From: Ligustrum vulgare
Taxonomy: Eukaryota; Streptophyta; Magnoliopsida; Lamiales; Oleaceae
Direction: 5' to 3'
DNA: 64,000 nt
NCBI GenBank assembly: GCA_963555705.1
Contig: OY743184.1
Span: 29,978,639 to 30,042,638, forward strand
Below, in pieces: positions 44,746 through 56,935 of the stretch. The notes under the pieces were generated by a model, which was not told the DNA's origin, did not search any database, and was given only the letters and a program-made list of their open reading frames with translations. A program made the translations under genes and the position numbers. Position 1 is the first letter of the stretch. Each line of letters starts with the position of its first letter.

Positions 44746-45122
44746 ACAAAAATCCATCCAAAATTCAAACTTGTTTATTTTACTGGATTCTTATCCAAAT
44801 GCTGTCCCGTTTGTTTTGTCGCGTTCGTGTCAAATTTTCGGATTTTATTAAAAAAAATAATAATAAAGTCACTCCGAAATTCAAAAAACCACTTTCTTGA
44901 ATTTACTTAAATTCTTGATAATTCCTTACCTTCCAAGTCAAATTAAAATTCTTGATATAAGATCCTTTCTAGTCAAAATTCAAGAACCACTTTCTTGAGT
45001 TTCTTTAAAATTCTTGATATTGTTTTCCTTTTCGAGTCAACATTAAATTCCTTTTTGATATTTGTCAATATCTGGACCCTCTTATTTTGAGTCTCTCAAA
45101 TTTTTGAAAGTTACATAAAGGG
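44746..45122 (+). other. P-II untranslated leader fragment
   Basis: AT-rich, with the repeated phrases CCACTTTCTTGA and AATTCTTGATA typical of P-II leaders here (compare 61620-61800 inverted). No gene. Confidence 0.65.
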
Positions 45123-46426
45123 ATGAATTATGAGTTCGATCCTACCTTCCAAACTAGGTGTCATGTGGGCAGTAAAGTGTGCAATATTATTATTGATAAG
45201 GAGTATTATTGCGATCTCGCCAGTGCCACCATCGTTGAGGAGTTGGGCTTACCTTTACTACCACATCCCAATCCTTATAGGCTGGCGTGGTTAAAGGAGT
45301 GTGGGCAGGTAAATGTAACCCATGGGGTTATGGTGAAATTGACACTTGGAAGATATAACGATGAACTGTGGTGTGATGGCCTCTTGAATCTTGTGACATC
45401 TTGTTGAGTAGATCGTGGAAGTGTGAGAGGAAAGCAGTCTACGATAAGCGTAGGAATATATATAAATTTGTTAAGGATGGGAAAAGTATTAAGCTTATGC
45501 CGTTAACCCCGGAACAAATACTTGAAGAGAAAGTATTGGGAGAAAAGAGGGATGGGCAAAGAAAATTCGGAGATGATGAATGGAGTATGAAGGATGAATT
45601 CATGGAGATGGCCAAGAAATTAATACAGTTAAATGAGGAGATAAAGGCACAAGAGGCTAGAAAAAAGTTGGCCGAGTTTCAAGAGAGAGAAAGGGGAAGA
45701 GAGGAGGTAGTTAAATCAAAAGAAAAGCCTTCGGATATGATTCTTAAGAAGAAGGAGGGAGACTTGAGGAACGAGTTAGAAGAGGAGGTGCCTAATCATG
45801 TCGATAAAATTATTTATGAGGAGTAACATGAGCAAAAGCATGAGAAATTAGGAGAGGTGATTGAGCCCAGAAATTTAGAAGTGGAGGTTGAGTGTGCGAA
45901 AATAGAAATTGAAGTAGTTGATCAAACTCCGAGTCTTGAAGTATAGAATAAAATTGTGGAAGAGGAGATTGAAAATAACATTGTTGACAATGATAGGAAT
46001 GAATTGGAAGTTGGGGTAGAAATTCAACATTTGAATTTTGAAATTGTCAATAAAAATATTGAAGAGGTGGTTGAATGTGAAAAATTAGAAGAAGTGGTTG
46101 AGAAAAAAGAAGATAATGAGCAAGAAAGTATATTGACTTTTGGAGGCGACGAGAAGGGCCTCGTGGTGGGAAAAAAAGTTGTGGAGGTTTTGTATAATGA
46201 GTACAAGGATCCATACCTTGTGAATAGAGACGCTAACATTTCCCTCCCCATTTTTTTAAAATCTTTCTTGCAGGTTTATTGTGCATGGAAGTTTGATTTA
46301 CATCAACCTTGGTCAATTCCCCTTGTGTTTCAATACCTTCTTGTCTACAAATTGAAGGAGCATCATTTATTGAATGCTTGTCAGGGAATCGACAATTTTT
46401 CGTTTCATCCAGGAGGTACAGTTTGA
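45123..46426 (+). pseudogene. P-II ORF: protease-like segment plus acidic coiled-coil region
   Basis: 45123-45407 encodes FQTRCHVGSKVCNIIID, aligned to the P-I protease (RCFVNNKVCSLIID), but the active-site DGGSC is DKEYYC, so it is probably inactive. Then KDGKSIKLMPLTPEQ as in the P-I linker. From about 45530 it diverges into a Glu/Lys-rich region (KKLAEFQERERGREE, VEVECAKIEIEVVDQTPS, EEVVECEKLEEVVEKKE). The end (VVEVLYNEYKDPY, DANISLPIFLKSFLQVY) again recalls the P-I linker just before RT. RT, RNase H and integrase are absent. Frame breaks: shift near 45405, TAA 45824, TAG near 45943. Confidence 0.75.
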
Positions 46427-46663
46427 TTTTTCAAGAACAACACCATGATTCGGGACGAATCATACTAAAGAAGGAGGGAATGGTACGAATCAGGGTGGGC
46501 TTGACGGGAAAATCTATAATTCAAGCCAAAACAAGAAGTCAAGCAGGTTCGGAGAACGTCAGATCAAACATTGCTTGTACGAAGAAGGTTCGAGGCTAAA
46601 CCAAGTGAGCAAGCCAAGAATAGCTTTATGATTCGGGACGAATCATCTTAAAGGAAGAGGGGA
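46427..46663 (+). other. P-II 3' internal region with polypurine tract
   Basis: Contains two copies of the inverted repeat ATGATTCGGGACGAATCAT (about 46445 and 46628) and the tract AAAGGAAGAGGGGA directly before the LTR. Confidence 0.75.
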
Positions 46664-47600
46664 TGATGTGATCCGAAAAAGAAGCTCTAAGAACAATGTT
46701 ATGATTCGGGACGAATCATCTTAAAGGAAGAGAGGATGATGTGATCCGGAAAAGGCATCAAAAATAAGAAATCAAGATACGGGCAATTCAACAATATTCT
46801 ACTTGGGAAAATGAACAAGTTTCATGTTGAACTCGAGTCGACATTCAAATCAGATCAATTAATGTCAAAGGATCAGAAAATTGGGCAGAAGCTGACTTAC
46901 GGCCGTAACATCAACAACACGAAATTGGGCAGAAAGACAATTTTATCTCACAGCCGTAAATGAAGTGGAAGTATTCACGGCCGTAATCCAAATACTCACG
47001 GCCGTAAACAGAGTTTTGTAAGTTTTATTATTTTTTTCAGAATGTCACTTACAGGCCGTAAATAAAATTGTCACGGCCGTAACTTAGGCGCCGCAGTTTT
47101 AAATTAATTAGGCGGTTAGGGTTTTGTTTTGTTTTGTTTAGTTCTAGTTTATTTTGGTTATTTAGGTTATTTTAGTTATTTTAGCTATTTTAGCCTAATT
47201 AGAATTCTATTCAGAGTCAGTTAGCGACTAGGGTTCATTTTGCCTATTTATATGTTTTTCCATTCAATGTAAAAACAGAATACTTTTGATTAATAAAATT
47301 ATTGAGTGTTTTTACTCTCTCTAAAGGTGAGAATTTTCCCTTTAAACAACGAACTTATCAAGATTCAAATCTTGTGGCGTTCAAAACAATTGAACTTATC
47401 AAGGATCTGGACATTCCTTGTGGCGTTCCCCCTTTCTGGTTCTTATCTTCACATCGTAACGGGTCTCGAGTTTAATATACCCCTGGTTCTTGCGTCGTGA
47501 GGTCGGAGTTGCATTGTTATCGTCCGTTCCAACTGGATTCGGAACTTTCCAAGCATTATTCCGCGAGCTATGACGAGGACCCCCTCCCGGGTTTTCATCA
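46664..47600 (+). repeat. P-II 3' LTR with 73-bp 5' extension (937 bp)
   Basis: Starts TGATGTGATCCG at 46664, second start at 46737 after another polypurine tract, end GGGTTTTCATCA at 47600. It has a reduced palindrome array and a TATA-like TTTATATG near 47245. It lies inside an inverted P-II LTR. Confidence 0.88.
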
Positions 47601-48086
47601 GAAATACAAATCAACTGAAATACTAAAAATCCCGAAAATATGATTTGCGCCGCTTACGGCCGTAAAAGTCGGATTTACGGTTGTAAGTCCTTCTCGGATC
47701 AAAATGTTTCAATATTATTTACGGCCTTGAAATCATTCCTTACGGCCGTGAAATTACATGGATTAATAACGGCCGTGAGAACCCAAGTTACGGCCGTAAA
47801 CGCTGTTCTGCCCAAATTGTGCGCTGATAATGTTAAGGCCGTAATTATGGAAGTTACGACCGTAAAAGCCTTTGTGCCTTGATTTCTGATCCTTTGATAT
47901 GATTTGAATCTCGACTCGAGCCCAACATGAAACTTGTTCATTTTCCCATGTAGAATATTGTTGAATTACTCGTATCTTGATTTCTATTTTTTGGCACCTT
48001 TTCCGGATCACATCATCCCCTCTTCCTTTAAGATGATTCGTCCCGAATCATAACATTGTTCTTAGCTTCTTTTCCGGATCACATCA
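47601..48086 (-). repeat. P-II LTR 5' half with extension, inverted
   Basis: Palindromes at 47650-47870. Plus strand ends TTCCGGATCACATCA at about 48015, then one 71-bp unit and a second CACATCA at 48086, directly against pol of the host element. Confidence 0.85.
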
Positions 48087-48543
48087 CTACTACTTCATGT
48101 TCACCTTTTGAAGTTGTTTATGGTTTCAACCCGCTAAATCCTCTTGATTTAATTCCTTTACCTATAAATGAAATGAGCAGTTTGGACGGGGCGAAAAAGG
48201 CTAAGCTTGTGAATGAACATCATGAGAAGGTGAAAGGGCAAATTGAAAAGAAAAATGAGCGTTATGCGGCTTATGCCAACAAAGGTAGGAGGCAAGTGAC
48301 GTTCGAGCCGGGTGATTGGGCGTGGGTGCACTTGCGAAAGGAGCGATTTCCAACCAAAAGAAAGTCTAAGTTGCAGCCAAGAGGCGATGGACCTTTCCAG
48401 ATCCTTGAAAAGATAAATGATAATGCATATAAGCTCGATCTTCCAAGTGAGTATAATGTGTCTGCTTCTTTTAATGTTGCTGATCTTTCTCTGTTTGATG
48501 CAGCTGATGATTCGAGGACGAATCCTTTTCAACAGGGAGGGGA
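48087..48543 (+). pseudogene. pol: P-I pol C-terminal fragment of the 30024-49465 element
   Basis: Integrase tail [64 protein letters not shown], undamaged. It is followed by the tract AACAGGGAGGGGA and the LTR; the frame runs into the LTR to 48793. Confidence 0.9.
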
Positions 48544-49465
48544 TGATGAGTTCCGGAGTGGCTTGAAGAACGTTTACCCGTTTCACGTGCCCGCGGGACC
48601 AATAACGAGGCAAAGAGCCAAAAGAATCAAGCAGGCAATGCAAGGATTTATGCAAGTGTGGATGGACGAGTATTCGAGTGCAAAGACCTCATTTACGTTG
48701 CATAACAAAGTGGAAGAGGAACCAAAGTTTTTACTATGCATTTGGATCAAAGAACAACAAGAAATTGAGGTAGAAGCATTCTCACGGTCGTAACCCTCCT
48801 TTTACGGCCGTAAAATCATGTTGGGGAAATTTGAACAGAAAGGCCATTACGGCCGTAACATATCATCTTACGGCCGTAACTGAAGTAAAAGGACTCACGG
48901 CCGTAATCAAATTCTCACGGTTGTAACCAGAATTTGTAAATTTTAATTTTGTTCAGAAGGTCGCTTACGGCCGTAAAATAAATTTTCACGGTCATAACAT
49001 ATGTTTTCCTTTTTAGTCCGTAAGTCACTTACGGCCGTAAACTTAAAAGTTAAGGCCGTAAATTAGGCGGCGTATTTTTAACCCAGTTTAGCGTTTTGTT
49101 TATTTTGCAATTCTAGTTTATTTAGGTTGCTTTATTTTGTTAGCCTATTTATATGGCTTTATTCAGCATTGTAAAAACAAACTTTTATTCTTGAGATTAA
49201 TGATATTGAATGTGAGATATTTCCTTAATTTTCTTCTTGTTCTCGTTGAACGAATTTGAACTTATCAAAGGATTTGACAACCTTTGTGGCGTTCCCCCTT
49301 TGTGGTTCTTATCTCCGCATCGTAACGGGTTTTGGGTTTAATATACCCATAATTCTTGCGTCGTGAGGTCGGGGTTGCATTGTTACCGTCTACTATCTCG
49401 GATTTTAGAGCTCTCCGGCATTTAATTCCGCGTGTTCTTGGTGATCCCCGTATCGGATCACATCA
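48544..49465 (+). repeat. P-I 3' LTR (922 bp)
   Basis: Sister of 30024-30882; it is longer because it keeps palindrome units missing from the other. It ends CACATCA and is followed by the GGTTC duplication. Confidence 0.92.
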
Positions 49466-52400
49466 GGTTCGTGCCCAACCATTACTATAGGGACTTGTAC
49501 CAAAAACTATAAAATTTGTCTCAGGGTTCGAAGAGTGTAGAAGAATACCATAAGGAGATGGAGATTGCTATGATTCGAGCGAATATTGAGGAGGATCCGG
49601 AGGCCACAATGGCCAGGTTTTTGAGTGGCTTGAAAAGAGACATTGCAAATGTTATAGAACTGCAACATTATGTTGAGCTGGAGGAGATGTTGCACATGGC
49701 AATGAAAGTGGAAAGGCAGCTTAAAAGGAAAGGAGTAGCAAAATACTCTACGGGTTCTACTCCTTGGAAACCTACGTGGAGTGGAAATAACAAAAATGAA
49801 GAGCTGCTCCAAAAGGGAAGTCAGAACCATCAAAAGCTCGAGAGGAATCTGCTAACAAAGGTAAACCCACTTCTGACTCTCAACCTCCTAGAAGTAGAGA
49901 CATTAAGTGCTTTAGGTGTATGGGAATCGGGCACATTGCATCACAATGCCCAAACAAAAAAATAATGCTTGTGCGAAATGGGGTGGTGGTGTCAGAGGAT
50001 GATGATGAGTATAAGGATATAGGCGCCTTAGAAGAAGCTAGTGATTGTGGCGACGAAGATTATGCAGTAGCTCAATCCCTTATTACTAGGCGTGTTCTTA
50101 GTACCCAAATTAAGGTGGAGGAGTCGGGTGAGCAAAAGGAAAACATATTTCATACTAGATGCTTTGTCAATAATAAAGTGTGTAGTTTGATAATTGATGG
50201 GGGGAGTTGTACCAGCGTGGTTAGCACCACTCTTGTTGAGAAATTGTGTTTACCTATAATCAAACACCCTAGACCTTACAAGTTACAATGGCTGAATGAG
50301 TCCGGCGAGATCAAAGTGAATAAGCAGGTGTTAATCAACCTCTCTATCGGGAAGTATGAGGATGAGTTAATTTGTGATGTGGTTCCAATGCATGCTGGAC
50401 GCATCCTGTTGGGTCGGCGTTGGCAATATGACAGGAGGGTGGTACATGACGAGTACAAGAATAGGTACAGTTTTACAAAGGATGGGAAAAGTATCAGACT
50501 CATGCCGTTAACTCCACAACAAGTGTATGAAGATCAGTTGAAATTAAAGAGTGAGGAAGAGACAAAGAGAGTTGGGGACCACGATACCAGAAAAATGTGA
50601 GCTGAGAGAAAAACAGAGAGTTGGGGGTTCCGCCTCAGAAAAAGGAGAGGGAGTGACGAGTGCCAGAAAAGAAAGAGGAGAGAAAACGAAAGTGAGCTTC
50701 CTTCCCAAAAAGAGTGAGATCAACAGAGCTGTCCATGACCACCAACCAATGGTCTTACTAATGTACAAGGACTCCTTCCTTGCACTCGATGACACTAATT
50801 CTTCCCTCCCCCGTTTAATTGTTTCTCTTTTACAGGAATCTGATGATGTATTCCTGGAAGACATACCCAGTGGGCTACCACCCATTCGGGGCATCGAGCA
50901 CCAGATTGATTTTGCACCAGGAGCTGTCATTCCAAATAGGCCTGCATATAGAAGCAATCCGGAGGAAACAAAGGAGCTTCAGCGACAAGTGGACGAGCAG
51001 TTGAGCAAGGGCTATGTCCGAGAAAGCATGAGCCCATGTGATGTGCCGGTCTTATTGGTGCCCAAGAAGGATGGAACCTGGAGGATGTGCGTGGATTGTA
51101 GGGCTATCAACAATATCACACTAAAGTATCGCGATCCTATACCTAGGTTAGATGACATGCTTGATGAATTATATGGTTATGTGTCTTTAGTAAAACTGAC
51201 CTTAAGAGTGGATATCACCAAATACGCATGAAAGAGGGGGACGAATGGAAAACTGCATTCAAGACCAAATACGGGCTTTATGAATGGTTAGTTATGCCGT
51301 TTGATCTTACCAATGCACCTAGTACATTCATGAGGTTGATGAACCATGTTTTATGAACTTTCATTGGTAAATTTGTGGTCGTGTATTTTGATGACATTTT
51401 AATTTATAATAAGAATGTAGATGAGCATGTTGGACATTTGAGGTTTGTACTTGAGGTTTTACGCACTGAAAAATTGTATGCTAACTTTGAAAAGTATACT
51501 TTTTGCATCGATAAGGTCATTTTCCTTGGTTATGTTGTTAGTAAGGATGATATTGCGGTTGATGAGGAGAAAATCCGAGCTATTAGGGAATGTTTCCAAC
51601 ACCAAAGAGTGTAACTGAGGTAAGGAGTTTCCATGGGTTAGCAAGTTTTTATAGGAGGTTTGTAAAAGATTTCAGTATAATCGCCACACCACTCACTGAG
51701 GTAATTAAAAAGAGTTTTGGTTTCCATTGGGGGGATGCACAGGAAAATTCCTTCAAGTTGCTTAAAGATAGGCTATGTTCTGCACCAGTCTTAGCATTAC
51801 CTAATTTTAACCAGACTTTTGAGATTGAATGTGATGCATCAGGAATAGGGATTGGAGGTGTTCTTATGCAGGAAAAGAGGCCGATAGCTTATTTCAGTGA
51901 AAAGCTGAGCGGGGCAGCGTTGAACTATCCAACGTATGATAAGGAGCATGCTCTTGTCAGGGCATTGGAGACTTGGCTGCATTACCTCTGGCCAACAGAA
52001 TTTGTCATCTACACGGATCACGAGTCATTAAAGCACCTCAAGGGGAAAGGTAAGTTGAACAAAAGGCAGGCCCGATGGATGGATTTTGTGGAGACTTTTT
52101 CTTATGTCATTCATTACAAACACGGTAAGGAAAATATAGTTGCAGATGCGTTGTCAAGAAGGTATGTGCTCCTTAATTCATTGAATGCCAAATTGTTGGG
52201 ATTTGAATATGTTGACTTGTATGCTAACGATCATGATTTCTCCACTATTTATGTCTCATGCGAAAAGGGAGCATTCGATAAATTTTATAGGCAGGTTATT
52301 TGTTTAAGGAAAATAAAATGTGTGTGCCTCTGTTCTATGCGTGAGTTGTTAGTACGTGAATTCACGAGGGTGGTTTGATGGGTCATTTTGGTGTTTTAAA

Positions 52401-53424
52401 AACATTGTAAACGTTAAAGGAACATTTTTATTGGCCTAGGATGAAACGGGATGTTCACCAAATTTGTGATAAATGCATAACTTGTAAACAGGCCAAGTCT
52501 AGGGTATTACCACATGGTTTGTACACTCCCCTACCGGTTCCTAGTGAGCATTGGGTAAATATATCCATGAATTTTGTGTTAGGATTGCCTAGGACAAAAA
52601 GAGGTCGGGATTCCATATTTGTGGTGGTGCACAGGCTTAGTAAAAGGGCACACTTCATTCCTTTCCATAAAACTGATGATGCTGTGAACATAGCAGACTT
52701 ATTCTTTAGGGAAGTTGTCAGACTACATGGGGTGCCTAGGAGTATAGTGTCTAACAGAGATGTCAAATTCCTTAGTTACTTCTGGAAGGTTCTTTGGGGG
52801 AAAATGGGTACTAAACTGTTGTTTTCCACTACATGCCATCCTCAAACGGATGGGCAGACAGAAGTAGTCAATAGGACGTTAACACAACTCTTGCGTGTTG
52901 TCATAAATAAAAATTTGAAGAGTTGGGAGGAATGTTTACCATTTGTGGAGTTTGCATATAACAGGGCTATGCATTCTACTACTACTTACTCTCCTTTTGA
53001 AATTGTGTATGGTTTCAATCCACTAACCCCTATGGATCTAATTCTTTTGCCTGTAGATGACAGGATAAGTTTAGATGGCAAGAAGAAAGTCGAGCTTGTG
53101 AAGTCACTCCATGAAAAGGTCAGGCTACAAATAGAAAGGAAGAATGAGCACTATGTTTCCCATGCGAATAAGGGCAGAAAGCAGGTGAATTTTGAACCAG
53201 GCGATTGGGTGTGGGTTCACATGCGAAAGGAACGTTTTCCAACACAACGGAAATCTAAGCTCCAGCCTAGAGGAGATGGACTGTTTCAAGTCATTGAGAG
53301 AGTCAATGACAATGCTTATAAGTTGGATCTCCAGGTGAGTATAATATATCTGCGACTTTCAACGTTGCCGATCTCTCTTTGTTTGATGCAGGTGATGATT
53401 CGAGGACGAATCCTTTTCAACGAG
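49466..53424 (+). pseudogene. pol: P-I gag-pol, continuation of the 29268 gag, broken
   Basis: Resumes the gag core at RFVPNHYYRDLYQKL. Lesions: TAA near 49510, a one-base shift near 49800 before the zinc knuckle (about 49911-49955), a shift near 50570, a one-base loss near 51178 inside RT, TGA near 51356, a shift near 51590, and more in RNase H to integrase near 52380. Protease IIDGGSC (50198), RT YFDD (51384), RNase H IECDASG (51827) and integrase [10 protein letters not shown] (52850s) are recognisable. A one-base loss near 53333 shifts the last part. It ends at TCCTTTTCAAC and its own 3' LTR is missing. Confidence 0.9.
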
Positions 53425-54289
53425 GACCCCATGAGAACCCGGGAGGGGGTCCTCGTCGTAGCTCGCGGAATAACGTTTAAACCTGAGACCCGTTACGATG
53501 CGGAGATAAGAACCACAAAGGGGGAACGCCACAAGGAATGTCCTAACCCTTGATAAGTTCAATAGTTTTGAACGCCACAAGATTTGAATCTTGATAAGTT
53601 CGTTGTTTAAAGGGAAAATTCTCACCTTTAGAGAGTAAAAACACTCAATAATTTTATTCATCAAAAGTATTCTATTTTTACATTGAATGGAAAATCATAT
53701 AAATAGAAAAAATAAACTCTAGTCGCTAACTGACTCTGAATAGAATTCTAATTATGCTAAAATAGCTAAAACAACTAAAATAACCAAAATAAATTAGAAC
53801 TAAACAAAACCCTAACCGCCTAATTAATTCAAAACTGCGGTGCCTAAGTTACGACTGTGACTTATGAGTTTACGGCCGTAAGTAAGCTACGGATTAAAAT
53901 TAAAAACATATGTTACGGCCGTGACAATTTTATTTACGGTAAGTGACATTCTGAACAAAATAATAAAAGTTACAAAACTCTGTTTACGGCCGTGAGTATT
54001 TGGATTACGGCCGTGAATAGTTCCACTTCATTTACGGCCGTGAGATCATGCGTTACGGTCGTAATTGCCTTTCTGCCCAATTTCGTGTTGTTGATGTTAC
54101 GGGCGTAAAAATGGGTGTTACGGTCGTAAGTCAGCTTCTGCCCAATTTTCTGATCCTTTCACATTAATTGATCTGATTTGAATCTCGACTCGAGCCCAAC
54201 ATGAAACTTGTTCATTTTCCTATGTAAAATATTGTTGAATTGCCCGTATCTTGATTTCTCATTTTTGACGCCTTTTCCGGATCACATCA
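53425..54289 (-). repeat. P-II LTR, inverted, first of two in tandem
   Basis: Plus strand from ATGAGAACCCGGGAGG to CACATCA at 54289, with palindromes at 53860-54130. The joining bases GAGGACCCC pair with GGGGTCCTC at 53448-53456. Confidence 0.85.
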
Positions 54290-54312
54290 TCACCTCTTCC
54301 TTTAAGATGATT
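54290..54312 (-). other. 23-bp polypurine-tract remnant between two LTRs
   Basis: Plus strand CACCTCTTCCTTTAAGATGA is the reverse of the P-II tract. All that is left of an internal region. Confidence 0.75.
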
Positions 54313-55221
54313 TGATGAGAACCCGGGAGTGGACTTCGTAGCTCGCGGAATAACGCTTGAAAAGTTCCGAATCCAGATTGGAACGGACGATAACAATGCA
54401 ACCCCGACCTCACGACGCAAGAACCAGGGGTATATTAAACTCGAGACCCGTTACGATTCGGAGATAAGAACCACAAATGGGGAACGCCACAGGGAATGTC
54501 CAGATCCTTTATAAGTTCAATTGTTTAAAGGAAAAATCCTCACCTTTAGAGAGAGTAAAAACACTCAATAATTTTATTCATCAAAGTCTTCTCCTTTTAC
54601 ATTGAGTGGAAAAGCATATAAATAGGCAAAATAAAACCTAATAGCTAACTGACTCTGAATAGAATTCTAATTATGCTAAAATATCTAAAATAACTAAAAT
54701 TACCCAAATTACCAAAATAAACTAGAACTAAACAAAACCCTAGCTGCCTAATTAATTCAAAACTACGGCGCCTAAGTTACGACAGTAACTTTTAAGTTTA
54801 TGGCCGTAAGTGACTTACGGTTTAAAAATAAAAACATATGTTACGGCCGTGACAATTTTATTTACGGCCGTAAGTGACCTTCTGAACAAAATAATAAAAG
54901 TTACAAAACTCTGTTTACGGCCGTGAGTATTTGGATTACGGCCGTGAATAGTTCCACTTCATTTACGGTCGTGAGATCATGCGTTACGGTCGTAATTGCC
55001 TTTCTGCCCAATTTCGTGATGTTGATGTTACGGCCGTAAAAATGGGTGTTACGGCCGTAAGTCAGCTTCTGACCAATTTTCTGATCCTTTGACATAATAT
55101 TGATCTGATTTGAATCTCGACTCGAGCCCAACATGAAACTTGTTCATTTTCCTATGTAGAATATTGTTGAATTGCCCGTATCTTGATTTCTCATTTTTGA
55201 CGCCTTTTCCGGATCACATCA
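54313..55221 (-). repeat. P-II 3' LTR, inverted (909 bp)
   Basis: Plus strand TGATGAGAACCCGGG to TTCCGGATCACATCA. Palindromes at 54780-55060. The internal region to the right begins with the polypurine tract. Confidence 0.9.
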
Positions 55222-55775
55222 TCCCCTCTTCCTTTAAGATGATTCGTCTCGAATCATAACATTGTTCTTGGCTTCTTTTCCGGATCACATCATCCCCTCT
55301 TTATTTAAGATGATTCTTCCCGAATCATAAAACTGTTCTTGGCTTGCTCACTTGGTTTAGCAACGAACCTTCTTTCGTACAAGCAATGTTTGATCTTTGA
55401 CGTTCTCTGAACCTGCTTGATTTCTTGTTTTGGCTTGAATTATAGATTTTCCCGTCAAGCCCACCCTGATTCGTACCATTCCCTACTTCTTTAGGATGAT
55501 TCGTCCCGAATCATGGTGTTGTTTTTGAAAAATATAAAAGTACCTCCTGGATCAAACGGAAAATTGTCGATTCCCTAACATGCATTCAATAAATGATGCT
55601 CCTCCAATTTGTAGACAAGAAGGTATTGATACGCGAGTGGAATTGACCAAGGTTGACGTAAATCAAACTTCCATCCAAAATAGACCTGCAAGAAATATTT
55701 AAAAAAAATGGGGAGGGAAATGTTAGCGTCTCCATGCACAAGATATGGATCCTTGCACTCATGATATTTACCTCC
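55222..55775 (-). pseudogene. P-II 3' internal part, inverted
   Basis: Two polypurine/71-bp units (55222-55330), then the C-terminus of the acidic ORF (about 55560-55775) with stops. Then a large deletion joins it to leader sequence. Confidence 0.75.
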
Positions 55776-56177
55776 ACAATTTAGACATTGTGGAATGGAA
55801 TGATAAGATTCGATAACAAGGAGCGATGAAATTCAAGGAAGTCGTCCTTGAATTTTGGGATTGACTTGTTTTTTTTTTATTGAATTATGGATGAAATTTC
55901 GGATTATAAAAAAATAAAAAATTGTATTTTTTTTTTTATAAATCCGAAATTTGACAATAAACGCGACAAAACAAACGAGACTGAATTTGGACAAGAATCG
56001 AATAAAATAAACAAGATTGAATTTTTTGATGAATTTCGTATGGTTCAAATAATGGAAAATTTTTACTGACACGAAGAACAAGATATGGATGATTTTGTGT
56101 AGACTCTATGATAAAAACACAAAAATCAAACTGGATAGAGTAGAAAAACAAAAAACAAAACCTGAATCCAGAGTCCG
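55776..56177 (-). other. P-II/P-III untranslated leader, inverted
   Basis: Begins at the gag start neighbourhood (GACATTGTGGAATGG) and runs to the primer site. A-rich with poly-T/A runs near 55870-55940; the small frames here are low-complexity. Confidence 0.65.
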
Positions 56178-56189
56178 GCTCTGATACCA
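56178..56189 (-). other. primer binding site of the inverted P-III element
   Basis: TGGTATCAGAGC on the minus strand; exact tRNA-iMet type. Confidence 0.92.
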
Positions 56190-56191
56190 GA

Positions 56192-56935
56192 CGATGTGAT
56201 CCCGGGAGGGGTTCACGACGAACACGCGGAAATAACGCCGGGAAAGTTCCGAATTCAGGTTGGAACGGACGGTAGCACTACGACCCGAGCCTCACGACGT
56301 AAGAACCAGGGGTATATTAAACCCGAGACCCGTTACGATGCGGAAACAAGAACCATAATGGGGGAACGCCACAAGGAATGTCCAGATCCTTGATAAGTTC
56401 AACTTGTTGAACGCCACAAATATTACACAATATTTGTTAAGTTCGAGTTAAAGGGAATCCTTACCTTTAGAGAGTAAAAAACACTCAATATATTTCATTC
56501 AATAATCAAAGTCTTATATCTCGTATTACAATCAAGACGCCTTTATATAGGCAACCAGAATAAAGATCCTAGTCTACTTGGGAAACTAAATAAAATCTAA
56601 TCTAATTAGGGAATAGATAAAATCTATGAAAATAGACTCCTAAAATACTAAAATAGGAAAAATGAATTAAAATATAAAAAAGGAAATAAAAATCCGTATG
56701 ATTTGCGTTAATCTGGATTTACGGCCGTGAAGACATTCCTTACGGCCGTAACTATACTTCTGCTTAAGGATTACGGCCGTGACCATAAACTTACGGCCGT
56801 AACTTTGAAAACCTGAAATTCTTCATTTTGATCCGAGAGTGACTTACGGCCGTGAGAATATTTGGTTACGGCCGTAACTTTGTTTCTGCATAATTTTTGA
56901 TTTTCTTGGTTTCCAACTCGATTCTCGGCTTGTCT
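56192..56935 (-). repeat. P-III 5' LTR, inverted, outer end lost
   Basis: Plus strand CGATGTGATCCCGGGAGG; matches 23088-23827 reversed. The first base is changed (T to C). It grades into P-II internal sequence near 56936 without a terminal CATCA, so a deletion lies there. Confidence 0.8.

Larger units (their letters stand above)
30024..49465 (+). mobile_element. P-I element inserted in gag, itself filled with later insertions and rearrangements
   Basis: Sister LTRs (30024-30882, 48544-49465) share private stretches such as the one around CATGTTGGGGA. The 5-bp duplication GGTTC proves one insertion event. Its own sequence is 30024-33409, 34326-34771 and 48087-49465; the RT to integrase part is lost. 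The middle 34772-48086 is occupied by P-II pieces and a P-I tandem array. Confidence 0.88.
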
